DNA from: a virus
IMG/VR virus record: IMGVR_UViG_3300042401_000693
Coordinates: 1-24,087 of that record
DNA length: 24,087 nucleotides
Strand: one strand, 5' to 3'
The notes beneath the pieces were generated by a model, which had not been told where the DNA came from, ran no database searches, and saw only the letters and a program-made list of their open reading frames with translations. The translations under genes were made by a program, and so were the position numbers. Below, piece after piece: positions 6,994 through 12,989 of this stretch (position 1 is the first letter of the stretch; each line of letters starts with the position of its first letter).

Positions 6994-7076
6994 TATTTAT
7001 TATTACTTATTATACACTCAATACATTGTCCTGTAATATCTAAAAGAACTAAATGTATAGGACATAAGTTATTCAT
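6993..7076 (-). CDS. Tiny zinc-ribbon-like peptide (27 aa)
   Basis: The ATG at 7074-7076 opens a 27-residue frame, MNNLCPIHLVLLDITGQCIE and so on, ending at TAA 6993-6995. That stop overlaps the ATG of the next gene by one base. The Cys5-x2-His8 pair and the Cys18-x2-Cys21 pair could bind one zinc ion. The TAATG coupling and the paired metal ligands argue for a translated product despite the size. Without homology evidence it could also be a chance frame. Confidence 0.4.
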   Translation of the reverse strand: MNNLCPIHLVLLDITGQCIECIISNNK

Positions 7077-7088
7077 TATTATTTAGCT

Positions 7089-7577
7089 TTAAATGTCTGT
7101 ATGTTTATTTAAATATTCTAATAGTCTTTTTGCTGTATCTATATTGTCATCAATTTGCCCAAGAAATCTATTACAATTTCCACATAACAAACCTCTTACT
7201 TTACCTGTTTTGTGACAATGATCAACAGCTAACGATCTATCTAATTTATCTTCATGTGTGTGACAAATACAACATTTGTAATCTTGTTCAGATAACATTC
7301 TGTCATATTTCTCAGGAGTAATACCATATTTCTTTTTAAGAAGATATGTTCTTTGTCTTTCTAAATTATATCTATTTCTTGTTCTTTCTGAACAACACTC
7401 TTTACAATATGTTTTAGCTTTTCCAAATATCTTCCATTCTTTACAAGAGTTACAAAGAGTATAGCCATTATCTATTTTTTCTTGTTGCTCTTTTTCAATA
7501 ATTAATAATTCATCTATAGTAATACCTTGTCTTTTGGCACGTCTACTTGAATTACGAGGATCTATAGAATATGACAT
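7089..7577 (-). CDS. Endonuclease VII family HNH nuclease
   Basis: This 162-residue protein has two parts. A zinc-ribbon-like N-terminus contains LCNSCKEW and YCKECC (C42, C45, C58, C61). The C-terminal recombination endonuclease VII domain has KKYGITPEKYDRML, CCICH, the catalytic core LAVDHCHKTGKVRGLLCGNC (117-136) and RFLGQIDDN. Asp119, His120 and His122 are the expected catalytic and metal residues. Relatives either resolve DNA junctions during packaging (T4 gp49) or act as free-standing homing endonucleases. Because it lies between tiny basic protein genes rather than with DNA-metabolism genes, a homing role is attractive. It lies 12 bases from the upstream peptide gene and is separated by one base from the 51-aa gene. 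Confidence 0.88.
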   Translation of the reverse strand: MSYSIDPRNSSRRAKRQGITIDELLIIEKEQQEKIDNGYTLCNSCKEWKIFGKAKTYCKECCSERTRNRYNLERQRTYLLKKKYGITPEKYDRMLSEQDYKCCICHTHEDKLDRSLAVDHCHKTGKVRGLLCGNCNRFLGQIDDNIDTAKRLLEYLNKHTDI

Positions 7578-7578
7578 A

Positions 7579-7734
7579 TTACTTGCCTTTTCTTGCTTTT
7601 CCCATCTTTTTTAGAGTAACAGCTAATGCTTTTCTTTTAGGAGTGCATGTAGCTTTAGTCATAGGAGTGCAAAATCCTTTATGTTTTGGATTTACAGCTT
7701 TCTGTATCCAGTTTTTATCTTTAGCTGCAGCCAT
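7579..7734 (-). CDS. Small conserved basic phage protein (51 aa)
   Basis: The frame runs from ATG at 7732-7734 to TAA at 7579-7581. The sequence contains NWIQKAVNPKHKGFCTPMTK followed by ATCTPKRKALAVTLKKMGKA. Two Cys-Thr-Pro triplets sit in a highly basic background. I recall close relatives among small proteins of large phages, always of unknown function. It fits the neighbouring small basic genes in size, charge and strand. Metal binding by only two cysteines is unlikely unless it forms a dimer. Confidence 0.72.
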   Translation of the reverse strand: MAAAKDKNWIQKAVNPKHKGFCTPMTKATCTPKRKALAVTLKKMGKARKGK

Positions 7735-7739
7735 GATGA

Positions 7740-8168
7740 TTATTTCTTTTTAGAAACTTTACCACCCATTTTCATCTTACCACCACCAGCTTGTTTTCTT
7801 TCAATTCTAGAAGCATCAAGTTCTTTATCTTTCTTTAATACAGCTTTGCCTCTAGCACCAGCTATTGTACGTTCTTGAACTTTAGTCCAAGCACCATTAG
7901 GATCTACAGGACCAACTCTTTTGGTAGATGCTTTAAGTCCAGATAGACTTCCACCATTTTGCATTTTCTTTTTACCTTTTTCCATTTTAGTTTTAGCTAT
8001 TTGAAATTTAGATTTTAAAATATTTTGTTTTTCTTCAGATTTTTTTTTAAAATCTGATTGAGCTTTATTAAGAGAATCTCTTTTTAGTTGTATAGATTTG
8101 TAAAGAGAATCTGGACTACTCATACTAAGTTTTCCCCCACCTTGCATTTTTTTAACTACCTTTACCAT
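7740..8168 (-). CDS. Coiled, basic protein with KMxxGG motifs
   Basis: This 142-residue protein has a repeated motif at three places: VKKMQGGGKL near the N-terminus, KKKMQNGGSL in the middle and KMKMGGKVSKKK at the C-terminus. Between the first two lies a charged, probably helical stretch (SLYKSIQLKRDSLNKAQSDF onward). A conserved-looking block follows the middle motif (LKASTKRVGPVDPNGAWTKV then ERTIAGARGKAVLKKDKEL). The arrangement resembles the 201-aa neighbour at 5533-6138. It overlaps the upstream gene by 17 bases. No enzyme motif is seen. I suspect a virion-internal or scaffold-like protein, without proof. Confidence 0.7.
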   Translation of the reverse strand: MVKVVKKMQGGGKLSMSSPDSLYKSIQLKRDSLNKAQSDFKKKSEEKQNILKSKFQIAKTKMEKGKKKMQNGGSLSGLKASTKRVGPVDPNGAWTKVQERTIAGARGKAVLKKDKELDASRIERKQAGGGKMKMGGKVSKKK

Positions 8169-8355
8169 TTCTTCTGAATGTTATATTAGGTTTAACAATT
8201 ATATCTTTATGGGCATATTGCCACAGTTCTCCTGTAGCATTAATGATAATCGTATAGATTGTATCAGTTTCATGACCATAATCTATTAAATACCATACTA
8301 CACCATCTCCTTTAGGCGTAGAAACCTCAAGCCTATTAGTAGGCTCGAAGATCAT
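8152..8355 (-). CDS. Small beta-rich protein, unknown
   Basis: This 67-residue protein reads RLEVSTPKGDGVVWYLIDYG near its start and then alternates short hydrophobic strands (TIYTIIINATGELWQYAHKD, IIVKPNITF), suggesting a small SH3- or OB-like barrel. It ends with a basic RRNGKGS tail. It overlaps the flanking genes on both sides: 4 bases with the 48-aa gene (ATGA) and 17 bases with the KMxxGG gene. The coupling indicates a real gene. No function can be assigned from sequence. Confidence 0.68.
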   Translation of the reverse strand: MIFEPTNRLEVSTPKGDGVVWYLIDYGHETDTIYTIIINATGELWQYAHKDIIVKPNITFRRNGKGS

Positions 8356-8498
8356 TTTCCTTTAGCTTTTATTTTCTTTTCTTGCTTAAGCATAGCAGCT
8401 GTAGGTTTCTTTCCAGATCCTTTATTAGCTCTGATGTTATCCCAAAGTCCTCTTTGAGAAACAGAACCATCAGCACGTTTTATCATTTGTTTTGCCAT
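8352..8498 (-). CDS. Small basic protein (48 aa)
   Basis: The frame runs from ATG at 8496-8498 to TGA at 8352-8354, with an ATGA overlap to the next gene. The product begins MAKQMIKRADGSVSQRGLWD, continues NIRANKGSGKKPTAAMLKQE and ends KKIKAKGK. It is strongly basic with a single Trp and no Cys. The sequence looks like a conserved small phage protein, and I recall similar ones in large phages of Bacteroidetes-rich habitats. Function is unknown. The perfect stop-start overlap and the match to the cluster's composition support the call. Confidence 0.68.
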   Translation of the reverse strand: MAKQMIKRADGSVSQRGLWDNIRANKGSGKKPTAAMLKQEKKIKAKGK

Positions 8499-8510
8499 CT
8501 TTTTATAATT

Positions 8511-8738
8511 TTATTCTTCTACCACTTCAATAGCAACACCATCGTTAACAGCTCTTTCTACCATCTTCTCAATGATTTCATTAGCTTGATGAGCTAACAT
8601 AATTCTACTTGCTTCTGGTGTTCCTAATACAGCTCTAAGGCTATTTAAAATAAGACCAAATTCATCACCTTTAAGACTGAATTGATCCTCTGGACCCCAT
8701 GTGTACTTTTTGCTTGGGTTGTAAATGTTGTTTGACAT
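8511..8738 (-). CDS. Small soluble phage protein, unknown
   Basis: This 75-residue acidic protein begins MSNNIYNPSKKYTWGPEDQF. It continues with helical segments (GDEFGLILNSLRAVLGTPEA and then ASRIMLAHQANEIIEKMVER). It marks a switch from the basic cluster to neutral or acidic proteins. No transmembrane segment or motif is seen. Its composition suggests a helical protein that may act as an oligomer. It lies 12 bases upstream of the 48-aa gene in the direction of transcription. Function is unknown. Confidence 0.65.
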   Translation of the reverse strand: MSNNIYNPSKKYTWGPEDQFSLKGDEFGLILNSLRAVLGTPEASRIMLAHQANEIIEKMVERAVNDGVAIEVVEE

Positions 8739-8770
8739 AATTATAGTTTTTGGTTTAAGTTGTAAATATA

Positions 8771-9058
8771 CTAATTGTCAAGACTTATTTGAAAAGAGAT
8801 GGTAGCTGATGCTTTAATGCTTTTTGATAAATCTAATTTAATTTTAAACATGTTGTGAAACTTTAATATTTCTTCCAATAACATTGGGTTATACTTAGGT
8901 AGACTAGGTGCTAGTCTAAATATATAAGCATTGGGCCCTTTAGTTATTTCTAATATAGATAGTTCATCTACTGAATCTATTATTCCTTCTAAATGAGAAA
9001 AATACATTTCTTCATTATCTGGAAGTATTTCTGGAAAAAACTTTTTATTTATTTGCAC
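8771..9058 (-). CDS. Small soluble protein, unknown
   Basis: This 95-residue protein begins MQINKKFFPEILPDNEEMYF. It has an amphipathic middle (LLEEILKFHNMFKIKLDLSK) and ends in a strand-like ATISFQISLDN. The stop is TAG, rare among the genes here, which mostly end in TAA or TGA. It lies 4 bases after the Dps-like gene in the same transcript. No catalytic residues, membrane segments or cysteines stand out. I do not recognise a family. Confidence 0.6.
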   Translation of the reverse strand: MQINKKFFPEILPDNEEMYFSHLEGIIDSVDELSILEITKGPNAYIFRLAPSLPKYNPMLLEEILKFHNMFKIKLDLSKSIKASATISFQISLDN

Positions 9059-9062
9059 AATT

Positions 9063-9476
9063 CTAAGAAAGTGTTAATAGATATTTAGTTTTAGCTGCTT
9101 CTCCAGATAGTGCATCTGCTAAGTTACATATGTCATGAAAGCGATTAGCTTCACCATATGCTTTTAAATCAGAAGCAAACACACCTAAATCTTTTACAAC
9201 ATCCATAGAGGATGCATTAGATAGAGGATCAATCTTAAATATACCAGGACGTTTACCTAAATATCCCATAAGTTTCTCTACTACATCATCTTTAAAATCT
9301 TGTACATATTCATACAATTTTCCTAAAGCTTTATGTGTAGCATACGAAGTTGTTTGCCAATGCAATAGATGTAATTGCTCATGAAAATATGTAAGCTTTC
9401 CAGCTATAGTTTCTAATGTCAATTCTTCAGAGGATGATGCTTTCATCATCTCTTCTGGAAAGAATGATTTTGCCAT
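9063..9476 (-). CDS. Dps/ferritin-like protein (DUF5856-like)
   Basis: This 137-residue helical protein contains KLTYFHEQLHLLHWQTTSYA, then THKALGKLYEYVQDFKDDVV. The His-Trp pair followed by a second His is typical of Dps proteins. His48-x14-Asp63-x3-Glu67 keeps the exact Dps ferroxidase spacing, and His39 with Trp40 fits the other subunit's ligand with a shortened loop. I recall a phage family, DUF5856, of this kind. Dps proteins bind iron and DNA, but activity here is unproven. It could equally be a four-helix structural protein. The upstream gene's terminal codons create AGGAGG nine bases before this ATG, one of the few good ribosome-binding sites in the window. Confidence 0.65.
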   Translation of the reverse strand: MAKSFFPEEMMKASSSEELTLETIAGKLTYFHEQLHLLHWQTTSYATHKALGKLYEYVQDFKDDVVEKLMGYLGKRPGIFKIDPLSNASSMDVVKDLGVFASDLKAYGEANRFHDICNLADALSGEAAKTKYLLTLS

Positions 9477-9481
9477 AGTTT

Positions 9482-9724
9482 TTATCCTCCTATAGTGGTG
9501 GTGGTAGTAGTTGTAGGAGCTACAGTTGTAGTGGTTGTAGTAGTTGTAGGAGCCACTGTAGTAGTTGTGGTGGTGGTATAATTACAACATTCATATGCTG
9601 TAATTTCTTGCCAATTACCCACTTTAGGTTTATTTTTTCTAAGAATAAGAGACCCTGCTACCACTCTACCAGTTCCATCAAATCTTACATACGCTTTTAA
9701 GCGTTGATTGTTACCATTTGCCAT
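9482..9724 (-). CDS. Small virion-type protein with poly-Thr tail
   Basis: This 80-residue protein has a folded-looking head (RLKAYVRFDGTGRVVAGSLI and KPKVGNWQEITAYECCN, residues 8-48). The tail is made of runs of seven, eight and seven threonines separated by VAP, ending IGG. The head resembles small appendage or decoration proteins of this kind of phage. A tail of about 22 threonines is mucin-like and an obvious O-glycosylation target. The gene lies next to the glycosyltransferase gene at 9810-10835, and its poly-Thr coding DNA shares a 20-base identity with the 10865-11002 gene. The final GGA GGA codons double as the ribosome-binding site of the next gene. Function is inferred. Confidence 0.75.
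   Translation of the reverse strand: MANGNNQRLKAYVRFDGTGRVVAGSLILRKNKPKVGNWQEITAYECCNYTTTTTTTVAPTTTTTTTTVAPTTTTTTTIGG
9549..9568 (-). repeat. Poly-Thr tail repeat, copy in the 80-aa gene
   Basis: These 20 bases are identical to 10869-10888 and encode the end of a Thr run plus VAP. In this gene more Thr-VAP units follow, whereas in the other gene the stop codon comes directly after VAP. Confidence 0.8.
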
Positions 9725-9809
9725 TTTTAATTTTTTTAATTTGTGAATAAAAATTTTCTTTATTTATATAAATTAAGCAAGACTTCTAGCAACCAGGGCT
9801 ACAAAATCT

Positions 9810-10835
9810 TTATTCATATTTAAGGTTGTATTTCTTCTTTAATTCAAGAAGTTGTTGTAGATAATAATGATTGCAACGTTTTTTAGTTTCTTCATTATTA
9901 TTAACTATTTCTAAATGAGGATCATCAAATGGATCTTTACCAGTGTGATATGTTCCTTTATAAAAAGCTGGATAACTTCCTCCCATAAATGGATCAGTTA
10001 TCCCTGCATTATGTAATATAGTTGTTCTTTCAAGTTTCTCAATAGGATCAGAGCTCCAAGCAAATTCCATATCTGGAGTGTTTATTGTTTGTCCTCCTCT
10101 TTTCCAGATGTTCCAAAGGACAGCCCACATATCAGCACACCAACTTTGAAATCCTTTATTCTCATCTTGAAAGAACTCCTGATTGATATTTCTTAAGTGT
10201 GTACGAATAACTAAACAACTTGTCATTACATCACTCCAGAATTGTTCATCTATGTTCTTTAATAGATATTGAGCTCCTCCTGAATGTAAGTTATTAGCTT
10301 CTGCTATTTCTCTTGATATACCATTTAAAGATGTAATCTCTTGTAGTATGTCTCTTTCTTTATAAGCTTCTAGCTTTTCAGGAAGGACATCTTTTATTTT
10401 ACTATCAAAATATGAAGCATTGATATAACTGTTTGTATCTGATAGATAACTTATGTCATCATCTATATACTTATCAACATTGAACTTCTCTGTAAAAACT
10501 ATATCACTATCGCAGTAGAATACAGCTTTATCCTTCATTTCAGGATGGTCTCTAAAATATCTCATTAGAACATAAGGCCTAATGATTGGTATATAGATAC
10601 CTAGAAGTTTACTCACTTTATCTACATCTTTATAGAAAACAAATTCTGTTTCTGGATATAGATTAATTATCTTTTCCCATCTAGTATTCTTTTCTCTAAA
10701 GTCAGGGATGTATATTAATACAGTGGCTTTATCTGAGTGTCCAAGTTTTTTTAAACTTTCAAGCCATAGATGTACCTGCCATGTGTAATAGGTGTCATCA
10801 GGCTGAGAGCAAAGAAATCTAAGTTCTTTCTTCAT
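9810..10835 (-). CDS. GT-A glycosyltransferase, protein O-glycosyltransferase-like
   Basis: This 341-residue enzyme shows a GT-A fold. The DxD motif is in VFYCDSDIVF (Asp109, Asp111), preceded by IPIIRPYVLMRYFRDHPEMK. A LHSGGAQYLLKNID segment follows, then WCADMWAVLWNIWKRGGQT, EFAWSSDP, and a C-terminal ILHNAG that supplies the second metal-binding His in GT8-like folds. The pattern resembles peptidyl serine/hydroxyproline glycosyltransferases more than polysaccharide GT2 enzymes, though I cannot place it in a CAZy family with certainty. It stands between two genes encoding poly-Thr tails (9482-9724 and 10865-11002), so those tails are its most likely acceptors. That link is positional inference. 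Confidence 0.78.
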   Translation of the reverse strand: MKKELRFLCSQPDDTYYTWQVHLWLESLKKLGHSDKATVLIYIPDFREKNTRWEKIINLYPETEFVFYKDVDKVSKLLGIYIPIIRPYVLMRYFRDHPEMKDKAVFYCDSDIVFTEKFNVDKYIDDDISYLSDTNSYINASYFDSKIKDVLPEKLEAYKERDILQEITSLNGISREIAEANNLHSGGAQYLLKNIDEQFWSDVMTSCLVIRTHLRNINQEFFQDENKGFQSWCADMWAVLWNIWKRGGQTINTPDMEFAWSSDPIEKLERTTILHNAGITDPFMGGSYPAFYKGTYHTGKDPFDDPHLEIVNNNEETKKRCNHYYLQQLLELKKKYNLKYE

Positions 10836-10864
10836 ATATGTAGTTGGTTGGTTTTTTATTTGTA

Positions 10865-11002
10865 TTAAGGAGCCACTGTAGTAGTTGTAGTGGTAGTAGT
10901 AAGATTAGCTGTCACTTTAATAAGATATTCTAATTGCTTACTGATTTGCCATAACAAATTACTTTCTTGACTCCAACCTATTTGCCTGTTTGGAATTTTC
11001 AT
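10865..11002 (-). CDS. Short protein: virion anchor motif plus poly-Thr tail
   Basis: A 45-residue product runs from ATG at 11000-11002 to TAA at 10865-10867. Residues 2-19, KIPNRQIGWSQESNLLWQ, closely match the N-terminus of the collagen/C1q-like protein encoded just upstream (11024-11653). Residues 35-42 are eight threonines, followed by VAP and stop. It therefore looks like an adaptor or anchor domain joined to the same Thr-rich tail as in 9482-9724. The anchor probably binds the virion and displays the tail. Given its clear relationship to two neighbours on two different sides, I consider it a real gene. The glycosylation idea is inference. Confidence 0.72.
   Translation of the reverse strand: MKIPNRQIGWSQESNLLWQISKQLEYLIKVTANLTTTTTTTTVAP
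10869..10888 (-). repeat. Poly-Thr tail repeat, copy in the 45-aa gene
   Basis: Identical to 9549-9568. The two copies lie on either side of the glycosyltransferase gene 9810-10835 and in the same direction, so recombination between them would delete that gene. Confidence 0.8.
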
Positions 11003-11023
11003 TTTATTTATATTTTATATTTA

Positions 11024-11653
11024 TTATCCTACTTGGTTTACTGTTACAATTAATCCAGGAATAGCAGGAATATTTCCTGTAGCTAGAGCTGATGTCATCA
11101 CTATTGCATTATCTGCATTACTATTTATTTCCCATTTAAGTTGTACATATTCATTAGCAGTGGTTGTTTTAAAAAAGAAGTTCCATGCTGGTACAACATA
11201 CACAGAGTTGGAAGGAAAACCTATTTGTGAACCACTAATAGGTACAGTTGTACCATTTTGTGCTAACCAAATATGTATATGTGTAGCAGTGTTACCACTA
11301 TTTTTTACCATCTGTGCACTAAATGCTATGTTATATACACCAGGATTAGCTATTGTTATTTGAGAACCAGAAACTATAGATACTCCATTGTTCCATGGAT
11401 CTGAATTATTAAGACCCATTGTAAGAACACTTCCTGCAACTCCTGTTTGATTTGTAGTGTCATAGAAAGATCCTAAATAACCACTAGCAGCTCCATTCAC
11501 TCCACTTGTTCCTGAGCTTCCTGATGTACCACTTGTTCCACTAGTACCCATAATATTACATGTAACACATGTAAGCTCCTCTAATTGAGAAGCTACTTGC
11601 CACAGCAGATTGGATTCTTGACTCCAGCCTATTTGTTTATTAGGTATACTCAT
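11024..11653 (-). CDS. Appendage protein: anchor, collagen-like repeat, C1q-like head
   Basis: This 209-residue protein has three parts. Residues 1-26, with IPNKQIGWSQESNLLWQ, form the anchor shared with the 45-aa gene. Residues 36-54 are GTS/GSS triplets of collagen type without proline, preceded by two close cysteines (CVTC, 29-32). Residues 60-209 are a beta-rich head with PGVYNIAFSAQMVKNSGNTA and HIHIWLAQNGTTVPISGSQI, resembling the C1q/TNF jelly-roll trimer found in phage fibres and adhesins. It is probably a trimeric virion appendage that contacts the host surface. The shared anchor shows that ends are swapped between short genes. Confidence 0.78.
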   Translation of the reverse strand: MSIPNKQIGWSQESNLLWQVASQLEELTCVTCNIMGTSGTSGTSGSSGTSGVNGAASGYLGSFYDTTNQTGVAGSVLTMGLNNSDPWNNGVSIVSGSQITIANPGVYNIAFSAQMVKNSGNTATHIHIWLAQNGTTVPISGSQIGFPSNSVYVVPAWNFFFKTTTANEYVQLKWEINSNADNAIVMTSALATGNIPAIPGLIVTVNQVG

Positions 11654-11705
11654 TATACAAAAATATGATGTTTATTGTAACAATTAATGCTTTACAATAA
11701 TTTAG

Positions 11706-11724
11706 TATAACTAAACTAGTTATA
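11706..11724. other. Perfect 8-bp inverted repeat (hairpin)
   Basis: The arms tataacta and tagttata are separated by three bases, in the 89-base gap between the 43-aa gene and the collagen/C1q-like gene. The stem is entirely A/T-rich and no T-run follows on either strand, so it is not a convincing intrinsic terminator. It could be an operator, an RNA processing site or chance. Confidence 0.35.
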
Positions 11725-11742
11725 AAATAATAATCAAATTAG

Positions 11743-11874
11743 TTATCTTCCTTGACCTCTATATTTAGAAGCAGGAGATGAATGTTTATTGGTAGTTTTA
11801 GAATGTTTTCCTATACGTCTTTTGCCAAAACTCACTTTACCTTTATCCTTTATTATATTTGCTTTCTTTGCCAT
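11743..11874 (-). CDS. Small basic phage protein ending KYRGQGR (43 aa)
   Basis: The frame runs from ATG at 11872-11874 to TAA at 11743-11745. The product starts MAKKANIIKDKGKVSFGKRR and ends ASKYRGQGR. It is strongly basic, with no cysteines or membrane segments. The C-terminal YRGQGR is one I recall from many short proteins of uncultured phages, which supports a genuine gene. It lies 8 bases downstream of the endolysin gene in transcription order. Function is unknown, and it belongs in composition with the small basic cluster at 5.4-8.5 kb. Confidence 0.65.
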   Translation of the reverse strand: MAKKANIIKDKGKVSFGKRRIGKHSKTTNKHSSPASKYRGQGR

Positions 11875-11882
11875 TGGTTGGT

Positions 11883-12347
11883 TTATTTATAAGGAATATA
11901 TTTTGTATCACCATTCTTTTTAATGGCTTTTAAGATTTGCTTACGCTGTTTACCATTAGCCTTATAACTAACATGTACCCATGAAGGATTAGTATCATCA
12001 CCAAATTCCCAAATAAGCTGATCAAAATTTAAATTATCTTTTATGTATTTAAAGATTTCACTATTCTTAATTGCTGTTCCATCCATGTCAATATCAAAAG
12101 CTTCACCTAAACAATGTTGACTAGTTAATGATGTACCAGGAACAAGTCTATTTAACTTCTCACTTCTATATCCTGAACTTATATGTATTGGAACTTTAAA
12201 ATGTTCTCTAATTGGTTGAAAGATATTAGTTGCTAGTATTTTTAAGCTTTCTAAATGTTTTTCTGTTGGCATATTATCTATACCACTTCTTTTAGCAGAT
12301 TCACTTCTAGTCACTTCTGACAAATCTAAATTCTCTGATAGTTTCAT
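11883..12347 (-). CDS. Peptidase M15 endolysin
   Basis: This 154-residue zinc peptidase of the M15A type (D,D- or L,D-carboxypeptidase-like) is complete. It has PIHISSGYRSEKLN (53-66) and the zinc ligands in SQHCLGEAFDID (His78, Asp85) and WVHVSY (His125), with Glu114 in DQLIWEF near the catalytic position. It cuts the peptide stems of peptidoglycan during lysis. There is no signal peptide, so it needs a holin for export. It overlaps the adjacent membrane protein gene by 4 bases (12344-12347), which puts it in a standard lysis operon. The cut site within the peptide cannot be told from sequence. Confidence 0.88.
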   Translation of the reverse strand: MKLSENLDLSEVTRSESAKRSGIDNMPTEKHLESLKILATNIFQPIREHFKVPIHISSGYRSEKLNRLVPGTSLTSQHCLGEAFDIDMDGTAIKNSEIFKYIKDNLNFDQLIWEFGDDTNPSWVHVSYKANGKQRKQILKAIKKNGDTKYIPYK

Positions 12348-12553
12348 TTCTTAAATATCTTTTCAGCTGAGGTTAATCCTAAACATCCAAAAGCCAATAA
12401 GGCTACTGATTCTACTAATATTGTTGATGGTGCAGTGTGTTCTTCACTAAACGAATTATGGTACATTGTAACACATAAAGCTATTACACATAACAATCCA
12501 CATAAACGCTTCATGCTTAGACTTCCACTTTCATCACAAAAAAACTGTTTCAT
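12344..12553 (-). CDS. Small two-TM membrane protein, putative holin
   Basis: This 69-residue protein begins MKQFFCDESGSLSMKRLCGL. It has two hydrophobic segments, about residues 16-31 and 45-62, joined by a short polar loop (HNSFSEEHTAPS), and a basic end, EKIFKK. It overlaps the endolysin gene by 4 bases. Small hairpin membrane proteins in this position usually act as holins or antiholins. A second candidate holin is encoded at 13639-13977, so this one may be an antiholin or a regulator. There is no homology evidence beyond topology and position. Confidence 0.6.
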   Translation of the reverse strand: MKQFFCDESGSLSMKRLCGLLCVIALCVTMYHNSFSEEHTAPSTILVESVALLAFGCLGLTSAEKIFKK

Positions 12554-12554
12554 A

Positions 12555-12989
12555 TTATTTAATTTTAAAGTCCTTATTAATACCTATAGAGTATGATGCA
12601 AATGTATCTCCAAAAGCACTCTGAGCACCATAACTTAAAACAAATGAATATTCTTTTTTTAATGGTATTGTATAATTGAAATCATACTCCATCGTAATAT
12701 CTTTATGGTAATAAAAATATCCAATTGCTGCACTTACGCTAAACCTTTCATAAATAGGAAAGGTGGCCATAGCTTCTTGATAAAAATCCTTTCTGTCAAA
12801 TGTCCACCAACCACTATTAATTCCCACTGCTGTATTCCCAAAATACTTTCCCACTTCAATAGTTCCACCTAATAAGTTTTTAGTGTCCTGAAGCTTAGTA
12901 TCAAACGCTACATTAGGAGCAGCCATTATATAATACTGAGCCTTTGATTCTAAAGCAATAAAAAATAATAAAATAAATATTAATCTCAT
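12555..12989 (-). CDS. Exported beta-barrel-like outer membrane protein
   Basis: This 144-residue protein has a clear signal peptide: MRLIFILLFFIALESKAQ, with a likely cut after SKA. The mature part alternates aromatic and polar residues in strand-length stretches (LLGGTIEVGKYFGNTAVGIN, SVSAAIGYFYY, YSFVLSYGAQSAF, YSIGINKDFKIK), resembling a small eight-strand outer membrane barrel. It overlaps the sensor-like gene upstream by 4 bases. An outer membrane protein within a lysis block could help breach the outer membrane or alter the host surface against superinfection. The barrel is inferred from pattern only. Confidence 0.62.
   Translation of the reverse strand: MRLIFILLFFIALESKAQYYIMAAPNVAFDTKLQDTKNLLGGTIEVGKYFGNTAVGINSGWWTFDRKDFYQEAMATFPIYERFSVSAAIGYFYYHKDITMEYDFNYTIPLKKEYSFVLSYGAQSAFGDTFASYSIGINKDFKIK

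Noticed and set aside
8741-8773. TAG stop that could be read through for 10 codons to just before the next gene, hinting at stop recoding
   Set aside because: Neighbouring genes end normally with TAA or TGA, no suppressor tRNA is seen, and the gene is complete at TAG; one case is not evidence of recoding.
9773-9817. 14-residue frame overlapping the end of the glycosyltransferase
   Set aside because: Too short to support, with no conserved motif visible.
11658-11685. TAnnTTTG match upstream of the collagen/C1q-like gene
   Set aside because: No -33 element at the right spacing and it would start transcription on top of the ATG.
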